A DNA stretch of 27,003 nucleotides, taken from an uncultured Clostridia bacterium (GTDB lineage Bacteria > Bacillota > Clostridia > UBA1381). The notes below the pieces were generated by a model. It did not search any database. It was given only the letters and a program-made list of their open reading frames with translations, and was not told where the DNA came from. The stretch's first letter is position 1. Each line of letters starts with the position of its first letter. The position numbers were made by a program, and so were the translations under genes. Where the stretch lies: NCBI GenBank assembly GCA_959602045.1, contig CAUGRT010000036.1, positions 1 through 27,003 on the forward strand, in the 5' to 3' direction. Shown piece after piece: positions 17,256 through 23,962 of this stretch.

Positions 17256-17567
17256 TTATGCGTTAATCTTTGTGATTTCTACCTTTGTAAAAGGTTGTCT
17301 GTGACCCTTTTTACGTCTGTAGTTCTTCTTTCTCTTCATCTTGAAAACATAAATCTTCTTAGCTTTGCCATTCTTTACGACTTTAGCTTCAACAGTTGCG
17401 CCCTCAACAACCGGAGCACCAACCTTTACATTTTCACCATCGCCGGTCAAAAGTACCTGATCAAAAGTGACTGCCGCACCTTCCTCAGCCTCAAGCTTCT
17501 CTACGAAAAGAGTATCACCCTCGGAAACCTTGTACTGTTTACCGCCTGTTACGATAACTGCATACAT
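17256..17567 (-). CDS. rplU: 50S ribosomal protein L21
   Basis: L21 is a 103-residue 23S rRNA-binding protein of the large subunit. The sequence starts MYAVIVTGGKQYKV and ends in the basic block KMKRKKNYRRKKGHRQPFTKVEITKI, both typical. The ATG is preceded by a full GGAGGTG at 17575-17581, seven bases away; an in-frame upstream ATG 16 codons earlier lies inside the structured leader and is not used. It is first of the rplU-rpmA-obgE cluster and has its own consensus promoter and a structured leader. Confidence 0.97.
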   Translation of the reverse strand: MYAVIVTGGKQYKVSEGDTLFVEKLEAEEGAAVTFDQVLLTGDGENVKVGAPVVEGATVEAKVVKNGKAKKIYVFKMKRKKNYRRKKGHRQPFTKVEITKINA

Positions 17568-17596
17568 CTCTAAACACCTCCTGTAAATTAATCGAG

Positions 17597-17648
17597 GACT
17601 CGCTATTGCAGGCATTCCATCGGAATTTAAAACCTACTCTATGCGGTC
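17597..17648 (-). ncRNA. L21-type ribosomal-protein leader upstream of rplU
   Basis: The rplU transcript folds into a simple three-part structure. On the minus strand GACCGC (17643-17648) pairs with GCGAGTC (17597-17603, one bulged A), GTAGG (17633-17637) with CCTGC (17608-17612), and ATTCC (17622-17626) with GGAAT (17614-17618) around a GAT loop. Its place, between the promoter and the rplU ribosome site, is that of the Firmicute L21 leader, which is thought to let a ribosomal protein regulate its own operon. Assignment to that Rfam family is from memory of its position and shape and needs a covariance-model match. Confidence 0.6.
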
Positions 17649-17656
17649 ACTATAAT

Positions 17657-17685
17657 ATTATACCAGAATATTATAGGCTTGTCAA
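17657..17685 (-). promoter_or_regulatory. Sigma-A promoter of rplU-rpmA
   Basis: On the minus strand a perfect TTGACA (17680-17685), a 17-base spacer and a perfect TATAAT (17657-17662) with the extended TGG before it make this one of the strongest promoters in the window, as expected for ribosomal protein genes. Confidence 0.9.
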
Positions 17686-17720
17686 TAGTTTTTTCCTTTA
17701 TTTTTATATTTTTTAATCGC

Positions 17721-18863
17721 CTAACAGCCGGTATCCAAATCAAAAATGATTTCGGTATGATAGGTGCTGTCATCCATGCTGTTCAACGCCTCCTCCAGTG
17801 CAGTCTGTATACTTGCCTCTTCCCCTTGCAGCTCTGCCGGAAGCATTACATCAAACTCCAGCTGCACGCAGTTATGCTCGCTCTGCATCCGAAAATCATG
17901 AATAGACAGCCGGTCATCCCTAACCTTCAGGATTTTCTCAACAATCCTATGTATTCTATTCATCTCCGAATCATCCGTAATTACCGGATCATAATGAACC
18001 ACCAGATGAACGCCGTATTCTTTCAGGCAATCTCTTTCGATTTTATCAATAATTTCATGGGATTGAATCGCGTCCTCTTTTCGGTCGATTTCCACATGAA
18101 TACTGGCATACCGTCTGCCCGGTCCATAATCATGCACCATCAAATCATGACATCCCAAAACTGTAGGATAGGAATTTACATAATCCACCAGCTCCTTTTG
18201 CAGCGCGGAATTTGCCCCCTCTCCCAACAAAGGAGATATGGTTTTTCTGGCAAGCATAATTCCGCTGTAAAGGATAAAGAGGGATACGATAATTCCCATG
18301 ATTCCGTCAATCTTCCAGTTGAAAAAATGCTCCGCCAATGCCGCCAACAGCACAGCTGCGGTTGTAATGACATCATTTCTGCTATCCGCCGCCGTTGCAA
18401 TCAGAGTTTCCGAATGTATTTTTTTACCCATGCTTTGGTTAAACAGCATCATTCCTGTCTTTACAAAAATCGACAGAATCAGTACAATCACCGCAGCGAG
18501 TGAAAACTCAATCGCTTCGGGATGCAGTACCTTATTCACGGAGCCTTTCGCCAATTCAAAACCAATCACCAGAATCATCACTGCCACCGTAAGCCCGGCA
18601 AGATATTCAAATCTCGCATGACCGTATGGGTGTTCCCTATCCGCCGGCTTTTCGGCAAGTTTAAATCCAACCAATGTTACAACAGAACTGGCAGCGTCCG
18701 ACAAATTATTTAAGCCGTCCGCCATAATTGACACGGACGCGGACAAGCTCCCCGTAATCAGCTTTCCTGCCGCCAACAGCACATTACACAAAATGCCGAT
18801 GATTCCGGAAAGCTTTCCGAGAAAGGCGCGCTTTTTGGGATTTTGAAAATCATTTTGTTCCAT
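17721..18863 (-). CDS. Cation diffusion facilitator transporter, manganese-type site
   Basis: This 380-residue membrane protein exports divalent metal in exchange for protons. It has about six hydrophobic segments in residues 15-215, the family signature EHPYGHARFEYLAGL near 77-91, and a cytosolic C-terminal domain of about 170 residues. The transport-site residues appear to be Asn52 and Asp56 in segment 2 (NNLSD) and two aspartates in segment 5 (ADSRNDVIT). This Asn-Asp/Asp-Asp pattern is that of MntE-like manganese exporters, unlike the His-Asp pattern of zinc exporters, so manganese is the likelier substrate by inference. The ATG has AAGGGAG eight bases upstream; the longer frame crosses a GC-rich hairpin. 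It is downstream of the carboxypeptidase gene. Confidence 0.88.
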   Translation of the reverse strand: MEQNDFQNPKKRAFLGKLSGIIGILCNVLLAAGKLITGSLSASVSIMADGLNNLSDAASSVVTLVGFKLAEKPADREHPYGHARFEYLAGLTVAVMILVIGFELAKGSVNKVLHPEAIEFSLAAVIVLILSIFVKTGMMLFNQSMGKKIHSETLIATAADSRNDVITTAAVLLAALAEHFFNWKIDGIMGIIVSLFILYSGIMLARKTISPLLGEGANSALQKELVDYVNSYPTVLGCHDLMVHDYGPGRRYASIHVEIDRKEDAIQSHEIIDKIERDCLKEYGVHLVVHYDPVITDDSEMNRIHRIVEKILKVRDDRLSIHDFRMQSEHNCVQLEFDVMLPAELQGEEASIQTALEEALNSMDDSTYHTEIIFDLDTGC

Positions 18864-18879
18864 AAAAAATCTCCCTTCC

Positions 18880-18894
18880 GCCGCCAACGGCGGC
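18880..18894 (-). promoter_or_regulatory. GC-rich hairpin next to the ribosome site of the metal exporter gene
   Basis: On the minus strand GCCGCC-GTT-GGCGGC forms six G-C pairs and ends three bases before the GGAAGGGAG ribosome site. In an otherwise A+T-rich gap it is distinctive. It may control translation or protect the mRNA end. No T run follows, so it is not a standard terminator. Confidence 0.35.
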
Positions 18895-18938
18895 ACAAAA
18901 ATATCGGCAGTTATTTTACTTTATAAGAGAATAAAACC

Positions 18939-18976
18939 ATCTGCGGAACCCAATATTATCGTCCCGCAGATGGTTT
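18939..18976 (-). terminator. Terminator after the carboxypeptidase gene
   Basis: AAACCATCTGCGG (18944-18956) and CCGCAGATGGTTT (18964-18976) pair over 13 bases, with a TTTTATTC tail on the minus strand. A second, weaker hairpin CAGGTG/CACCTG with inner GGA/TCC lies just upstream at 18997-19023. Confidence 0.8.
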
Positions 18977-19043
18977 ATCTGCTGTCATCATGTGACCAGG
19001 TGTTACGGAATCTCCGCCACCTGCTTAGCTTGTAAGTTTAAGT

Positions 19044-20654
19044 TTATTTTGTATACCGTGAATTATCACCGCGTGTTTCTTCGCTAAGGCGCTGTGCCCT
19101 GGATGCATTTCTGTCCGGCGTCATTTGCTTTTGCTTTTTCATTTGCTGAATCCGCTTTTGCCGATCGCGCTTTTTCTTCTGCGCACTTGCGGCAAGAATA
19201 ATCAAAATCAGCACAATCACCGGAATGAAAAAGAATGGACTGCTGATAATTTTGAAAATCAAATTTACAATATGCAAAATCTCATTGCGCTGAACATCAT
19301 TCGTCGCAACCAAATTTGCCGTTCCGATCTGAGTCCCCTTATACGTATACGTCACTGTTCCGATAATATCACCCTTTGAAATCGGCGCATAAAGCACATC
19401 CGGGATATTGATATTGGTAATCACCTCTGCCGCTCTGTCCACATTCGACGGAACAAGTGCATGAACGTCCGTTTCTACCGTCAGAGCAACCCTCGTATCC
19501 CCTTTCGCCTCTTTCACCTTGGAATCCGAAACAATATCGCCCGGTGTGGCAACCACTTGATTTACATAATTGTCAAATCCAAAATTAAAAAGCTCCTTGG
19601 AGTCGATATAGGAATATGCCTTTTCATTATCATTTTGATTCGGGCATTTCATAACAATCGCCAATAAATTCGTATCGTTGTATTCCGCCGAGGATACCAG
19701 GCAATAACCGGATTGTGAGGTATGACCGGTTTTAATTCCCGTACAGGGCGGATAATAATGCTGAACGGAACGAATCGTGCTGAGGAATAGATTGGTATTG
19801 ACTAACACACGTTCCGAGGTATATTTATTGGTAGGCGGAATTTTATAAACGCTCATCTTGACAATATCGCGGAATTGCTCATTCTGCATCGCATACTGCG
19901 CTAAAATCGCCATATCGCGCGCTGTGGTATAGTGGTTATCATCATGAACACCGCAGGGATTCATGAAATGTGTATTCGTCATTCCCAGCTCTGCTGCTTT
20001 ATTGTTCATCATATCCACAAAGCCTTGCAGCGAGCCGCCGAGATGAACGGCGATGACATTGGCGGCGTCATTGGCGCTGTGCACCAACATTCCCGTTACC
20101 AGCTGTTCAAAGGTCAGTTCTTCTCCGACCAAAATTCCCATATGCGAATCCTCTAACGTAATCGGCTTAATCGCTTCATAGCTTGCGGTTACGACATCGG
20201 ACATATTCCCCATTTCAATCGCTAAAATTCCGGTCATGATTTTTGTAATGCTCGCCGGATAAAGCTTTTCATCAATATTTTTTCCATATAAGAGCCGACC
20301 GGATTGCATATCCATCAAAAGCGCCGATTCGGCATACTGGACATTCGGCGGCGTTAGAGAATCATCCTCAATATAAACGGTGTCGGAACCTGTTTGAGAT
20401 TGGGACACGTCTGATTGGGTGCTTTCTCCCGATGAATCGGAGCCGCTTTCTTCCCCCGATTGCGCCTGTGTTGTCGCTGTTGGTTCAGCGGTTTGCTGTG
20501 TTTGGGTATCCTGCGGCGTCGACGTTGCTTGCTGTGTCACGCCTGTCGTAGCCTGACCCGATTTTTTTGCTGACGGAGCGGCAAAAACAGACGAAAAAAC
20601 GGAAGCTGAAAGAACAGCGCTCAGTATCAACATGCTAAAAAGCTTTTTCTTCAT
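19044..20654 (-). CDS. D-alanyl-D-alanine carboxypeptidase (PBP5-like, DacA family)
   Basis: This extracytoplasmic serine peptidase should trim the terminal D-alanine of peptidoglycan stem peptides. The 536 residues have a signal peptide (MKKKLFSMLILSAVLSASVF, cleavage near AFA-like VFAAP at 23-27), a low-complexity Ser/Thr/Gln linker at about 28-92, and a catalytic domain with all three penicillin-binding motifs: SITK at 135-138 (nucleophile Ser135), SAN at 193-195 and KTG at 308-310. A PBP5-type C-terminal domain follows at about 365-455, then a transmembrane helix at 472-490 and a basic cytoplasmic tail of about 45 residues. The true transmembrane anchor with a long tail differs from the amphipathic helix of E. 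coli PBP5. GGAGG lies 13 bases before the ATG. Confidence 0.9.
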   Translation of the reverse strand: MKKKLFSMLILSAVLSASVFSSVFAAPSAKKSGQATTGVTQQATSTPQDTQTQQTAEPTATTQAQSGEESGSDSSGESTQSDVSQSQTGSDTVYIEDDSLTPPNVQYAESALLMDMQSGRLLYGKNIDEKLYPASITKIMTGILAIEMGNMSDVVTASYEAIKPITLEDSHMGILVGEELTFEQLVTGMLVHSANDAANVIAVHLGGSLQGFVDMMNNKAAELGMTNTHFMNPCGVHDDNHYTTARDMAILAQYAMQNEQFRDIVKMSVYKIPPTNKYTSERVLVNTNLFLSTIRSVQHYYPPCTGIKTGHTSQSGYCLVSSAEYNDTNLLAIVMKCPNQNDNEKAYSYIDSKELFNFGFDNYVNQVVATPGDIVSDSKVKEAKGDTRVALTVETDVHALVPSNVDRAAEVITNINIPDVLYAPISKGDIIGTVTYTYKGTQIGTANLVATNDVQRNEILHIVNLIFKIISSPFFFIPVIVLILIILAASAQKKKRDRQKRIQQMKKQKQMTPDRNASRAQRLSEETRGDNSRYTK

Positions 20655-20752
20655 AGTCCAATACTTTCCTCCCTAATATATATTTGGGTGATTGCAAAAT
20701 TATCACAATTTATTGAAGTGCTGTGTTGTTTATCAATTAAGTTCTTATCTTT

Positions 20753-20780
20753 ATTATACAATAAATTTTTTGTTTTGCAA
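20753..20780 (-). promoter_or_regulatory. Promoter of the carboxypeptidase gene
   Basis: On the minus strand TTGCAA (20775-20780) and a perfect TATAAT (20753-20758) are 16 bases apart, about 100 bases before the start codon. The remainder of the gap between this gene and the tRNA (20781-20870) holds A+T-rich sequence with no gene. Confidence 0.6.
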
Positions 20781-20870
20781 TACAAAAACGCAAAATTTGT
20801 AAAAAATCCTCAAAAGGTGCTTATGTATAGTATGATAACCGCAGTGCCATATTATAACTACCTTTTTCGC

Positions 20871-20911
20871 AAAAAAACAAAAAACAGGAACATCCTTTAA
20901 GGGCTGTTCCT
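20871..20911 (-). terminator. Terminator of the tRNA-Ser gene
   Basis: On the minus strand AGGAACA (20905-20911) pairs with TGTTCCT (20886-20892), with inner CCTT/AAGG pairs, followed by G and a T-rich tail (TTTTTTGTTTTTTT). It begins eight bases after the tRNA CCA end. Confidence 0.85.
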
Positions 20912-20918
20912 GCATGCA

Positions 20919-21008
20919 TGGAGGAAGGGATGGGATTCGAACCCACGGTACGCGTTAACGTACACAGCATTTCCAATGCTGCGCCTTCAACCGCTCGGCC
21001 ACCCCTCC
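20919..21008 (-). tRNA. tRNA-Ser (anticodon GGA)
   Basis: The minus strand folds as a class II tRNA of 90 bases including an encoded CCA. The acceptor stem pairs GGAGGGG with CCCTTCC (one G-U). The anticodon arm CAGCA-TTGGAAA-TGCTG places GGA at 20972-20974, which reads UCC and UCU. A long variable arm GTACG/CGTAC, typical of serine tRNAs, precedes the T arm GTGGG-TTCGAAT-CCCAT. The discriminator base is U by this alignment, whereas G is usual in serine tRNAs. Confidence 0.93.
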
Positions 21009-21049
21009 ATATTCAATTGTTCAGACGGTATTGCCAAAACACTTTATCA

Positions 21050-21078
21050 AGTATACCACATGATTTTTAAAAAGTCAA
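21050..21078 (-). promoter_or_regulatory. Promoter of tRNA-Ser
   Basis: On the minus strand TTGACT (21073-21078), 17 bases, then TATACT (21050-21055) with an extended TGG before the -10 box. It starts transcription about 35 bases before the tRNA, and with the terminator downstream it makes the tRNA a single-gene unit. Confidence 0.85.
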
Positions 21079-21154
21079 GTGTTTTTTGAAATTTTTTTGG
21101 GAAAATAAATATCGGTTAGAGAATTTTGCCGAAGTAAAAAAATTATAAAATACA

Positions 21155-21183
21155 TTGACAAACAAACATTTGGGTGGTATAAT
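21155..21183 (+). promoter_or_regulatory. Promoter of uvrB
   Basis: A perfect TTGACA (21155-21160), a 17-base spacer and a perfect TATAAT (21178-21183), with extended TGG, make a very strong promoter. A symmetrical CAAACAAACATTTG (21159-21172) lies in the spacer and is a weak match to the Firmicute LexA box. The leader of about 210 bases to the uvrB start contains a hairpin repeat. Confidence 0.85.
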
Positions 21184-21248
21184 ACTTTTACATAGAGTCG
21201 AATTTTACGAAAAAAGCTCTTTATAATCAATAAAGGAAAATTTTCAGG

Positions 21249-21343
21249 TCGGAATATCATCTGTTTTCATTCTATGAAGGCGAGTTCCGCGCAGCGTAGC
21301 GGATGTTTGAGCCGTAATAGAATGAAAACAGATGATATTCCGA
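21249..21343 (+). repeat. Variable-arm hairpin repeat, copy 1 (uvrB leader)
   Basis: A left arm of 26 bases (21249-21274) is a perfect reverse complement of the right arm (21318-21343). The 43-base centre (21275-21317) contains the nested stems GGC/GCC and TCCGC/GCGGA around the loop GCAGCGTA, and is shared at 41 of 43 positions with copies 2 and 3. The element lies inside the transcribed leader of uvrB, 55 bases before the start codon. Its identity is unknown to me: it could be a structured RNA, a small non-autonomous mobile element or a DNA cruciform site. Confidence 0.9.
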
Positions 21344-21398
21344 AACAAGGATTTTACAAAAGCCTACTGATTATAAATTAAAGAAAGGAACGGACGTT

Positions 21399-23351
21399 GT
21401 GGATAAATTTGAGCTTGTATCGGATTTTAAGCCGCAGGGAGATCAGCCGCAGGCGATTGACAGTCTGGTAAACGGAATTGAACGCGGAGAAAAATTTCAA
21501 ACCTTACTGGGTGTTACCGGTTCGGGAAAAACCTTTACCATGGCAAATGTCATTGCCAGAGTTAACAAGCCGACCATCGTATTGGCGCATAATAAAACGC
21601 TCGCCGCACAGCTTTGCAGTGAGTTCAAGGAATTTTTTCCTAATAACTGTGTGGAATTTTTTGTGTCGTATTATGACTATTATCAGCCGGAGGCATATCT
21701 TCCGCAAACGGACACCTTTATAGAGAAAAACTCCATGGTTAATGAAGAAATTGATAAACTCCGGCACAGCGCAACCTTTGCGCTTTTTGAGCGAAAGGAT
21801 GTACTGATTGTTTCGAGCGTTTCCTGTATTTACGGCTTGGGTGATCCGGAGGATTACAAAAATCTGATGCTGTCGCTTCGTGTAGGCATGACAAAGGATC
21901 GGGATGAAATGCTCAAAAAGTTGGTATCCATGCAATATGAGCGAAATGATATTAATTTTGTACGAAATAAATTCCGGGTTCGCGGCGATGTGGTAGAAAT
22001 TTTTCCGTCCAATAACGGTGAAAATGCGATTCGTGTTGAATTTTTCGGAGATGAGATTGAACGAATCTGTGAAGTCAACGTTGTTACCGGAGAAATTGTC
22101 GGGATTCGTCAGCATGCCGTTATCATGCCGGCGTCGCACTATGTTACAACCGGGGATAAAATGAAACTGGCAATGGCTGCGATTGAAGAAGAAATGGAAG
22201 AACGCGTCAAATATTTTAAGGAGCGCGATTTACTGATTGAGGCACAGAGGATTGAGCAGCGGACGCGCTATGATCTGGAAATGATGCAGGAAATCGGTTT
22301 TTGTCAGGGAATTGAAAATTATTCCCGTCATATCAGCGGACGCGCTGCCGGAAGTGCGCCGTTTACCTTGCTCGATTACTTGCCGGATGATTATTTGATG
22401 ATTATTGATGAATCGCATGTAACGGTTCCGCAGGTTCGCGGAATGTATAATGGCGATAAGGCAAGAAAAGAAATTCTGATTCGTTACGGATTCCGCCTGC
22501 CCAGCGCGGCAGATAACCGACCGCTGAAATTCCATGAATTTGAAGAGCGGCTGAATCAAGTTATTTTCACCAGTGCCACGCCGTCCGTATATGAAGCGGA
22601 ACATTCAACCAATGTTGCGGAGCAGGTGATTCGTCCGACAGGGTTGTTGGATCCGGAAATTTTCGTCCGTCCGACAAAGCATCAGATTGACGATTTGATC
22701 GGCGAAATTAATCAGCGTACCGCAAAGGGGTTCCGCACACTCGTTACAACGCTTACCAAAAAAATGGCTGAGGACTTGACGGACTATCTAAAGGAAATCG
22801 GAATTAAAGTCACCTATATGCATTCCGATATTTCAACGCTTGAGCGTACGGAAATTATCAAGGATTTGCGTACGGGCGTATATGATGTGCTGGTCGGCAT
22901 TAATCTGCTGCGCGAAGGTCTGGATATTCCGGAGGTGGCATTGGTGGCGATTCTGGATGCGGATAAGGAGGGCTTTTTAAGAAGTGAAATGTCCTTAATT
23001 CAAACCATCGGACGTGCTGCGCGTAATGCCGAGGGACAGGTCATTCTGTATGCCGATACGATTACAGGATCCATGCAGCGCGCGATGGATGAAACCGCAC
23101 GCCGCCGCCGGATTCAGCAGCAATTCAACGAAGAACACGGCATTATCCCCCAAACCATTCGCAAGGATATTCGCGATGTGCTTGAATCCATGAAACCGGT
23201 TGAGAACGAAACCGAAAAACAGATTGATTATGACGCGCTGATTGATGATCTGACTGAAAAGATGATGGCTGCGGCAGAAGAACTTGATTTTGAAGAAGCA
23301 GCGCGCATACGGGATAAAATACGCAAGCTGGAAAAGGAAAGAAACGCTTAA
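21399..23351 (+). CDS. uvrB: Excinuclease ABC subunit B
   Basis: UvrB is the damage-verifying helicase-like subunit of nucleotide-excision repair; it is loaded by UvrA and then recruits UvrC. The 650-residue protein shows Walker A GVTGSGKT at 38-45, the beta-hairpin region YYDYYQPEAYLPQTD that inserts into damaged DNA, the DESH box near 337, helicase motifs such as GINLLREGLDIPEV and QTIGRAARN, and a C-terminal UVR domain from about 612 that binds UvrC. The start is a GTG with AAAGGA nine bases upstream. It has its own strong promoter; uvrA lies downstream in the same direction, and uvrC is not in the window. Confidence 0.97.
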   Translation: MDKFELVSDFKPQGDQPQAIDSLVNGIERGEKFQTLLGVTGSGKTFTMANVIARVNKPTIVLAHNKTLAAQLCSEFKEFFPNNCVEFFVSYYDYYQPEAYLPQTDTFIEKNSMVNEEIDKLRHSATFALFERKDVLIVSSVSCIYGLGDPEDYKNLMLSLRVGMTKDRDEMLKKLVSMQYERNDINFVRNKFRVRGDVVEIFPSNNGENAIRVEFFGDEIERICEVNVVTGEIVGIRQHAVIMPASHYVTTGDKMKLAMAAIEEEMEERVKYFKERDLLIEAQRIEQRTRYDLEMMQEIGFCQGIENYSRHISGRAAGSAPFTLLDYLPDDYLMIIDESHVTVPQVRGMYNGDKARKEILIRYGFRLPSAADNRPLKFHEFEERLNQVIFTSATPSVYEAEHSTNVAEQVIRPTGLLDPEIFVRPTKHQIDDLIGEINQRTAKGFRTLVTTLTKKMAEDLTDYLKEIGIKVTYMHSDISTLERTEIIKDLRTGVYDVLVGINLLREGLDIPEVALVAILDADKEGFLRSEMSLIQTIGRAARNAEGQVILYADTITGSMQRAMDETARRRRIQQQFNEEHGIIPQTIRKDIRDVLESMKPVENETEKQIDYDALIDDLTEKMMAAAEELDFEEAARIRDKIRKLEKERNA

Positions 23352-23378
23352 GATAACAGTGATTGTGAATTTTTGAAT

Positions 23379-23470
23379 GAAATTTTATCTGTTTTTTTGC
23401 TATGAAGGCGAGTTCCGCGCAGCGTAGCGGATGTGTGAGCCGCAATAGCAAAAAAAACAGATAAAATTTC
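23379..23470 (+). repeat. Variable-arm hairpin repeat, copy 2 (after uvrB)
   Basis: The left arm (23379-23402) pairs with the right arm (23446-23470) over 24 bases with a single bulged A. The centre (23403-23445) is 43 bases, the same length as in the other copies. The arms differ from copy 1 except for a shared ATCTGTTTT core, but remain self-complementary. It lies 28 bases after the uvrB stop. The base run after the hairpin is not T-rich, so it is not a usual terminator for the plus strand. Confidence 0.9.
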
Positions 23471-23537
23471 CTATATTTGAATTACTGAATTTTACAATGA
23501 CCCTGTGTCAAATTGAAGGGAGCTTACAAAGACAGGC

Positions 23538-23921
23538 ATGATTGAATTTAATAAACTGTTGCAAGCAGTTCGTATGATAGAAAACAGCATTATTACACCG
23601 GTAATTTATTTGAATGAAACCGAATTTAAGGCGGAGTTTATTTGCTTTAGCAGCGAGGAAGTTACCGAGGACGATCTGTTCCGCGTCGGCGAGAGTGTGT
23701 CACGGATTCTGGAAAAGCCTGCGGAGGTGGTTGATATTATGGAATACAACGCAAATGACCGTATGGATATTATCACCAATGCCGAGCTGGTTTATTCGGA
23801 TGATCCGATCGTCGAGCAAATGTTTACCATGAGCATGGCAGAGGAGCATCGCCGTTTGTACGAGCAAAAGCAAAATATGCTGCGCCGCAAAAACGAAAGC
23901 GGTTCTTACTATTTACAGTAG
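23538..23921 (+). CDS. Hypothetical protein between uvrB and uvrA
   Basis: I do not recognise this 127-residue protein. It is soluble and acidic, with no signal peptide or membrane segment. The first 60 residues predict alternating strands and helices (a strand IITPVIYL, then EFKAEFICFS), and the middle contains PAEVVDIMEYNANDRMDIITNAELVYSDDP, which faintly recalls the second half of small nucleotidyltransferase (MNT) domains, whose catalytic first half is missing. The end is a charged helix (EEHRRLYEQKQNMLRRK). GGGAG lies 15 bases before the only suitable ATG. It stands 41 bases before uvrA in the same direction, so it may be cotranscribed with uvrA. Confidence 0.7.
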   Translation: MIEFNKLLQAVRMIENSIITPVIYLNETEFKAEFICFSSEEVTEDDLFRVGESVSRILEKPAEVVDIMEYNANDRMDIITNAELVYSDDPIVEQMFTMSMAEEHRRLYEQKQNMLRRKNESGSYYLQ

Positions 23922-23962
23922 CATTTCGGATTGATTTTAGAGTGGTGAAAGAAGGAAAAATT

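Noticed and set aside
17679..18503. Long plus-strand open frame opposite the cation exporter gene
   Set aside because: It is the shadow of a clear CDF family gene on the minus strand and its protein has no family features.
18897..19043. yybP-ykoY manganese riboswitch before the metal exporter
   Set aside because: The hairpins here are a terminator and a simple inverted repeat; I could not find the conserved loop sequences of that riboswitch.
21249..21343. Hairpin repeat as an ordinary intrinsic terminator
   Set aside because: Copy 1 lies upstream of its gene, and no copy is followed by a T run on the plus strand; the large conserved centre is not explained by termination.
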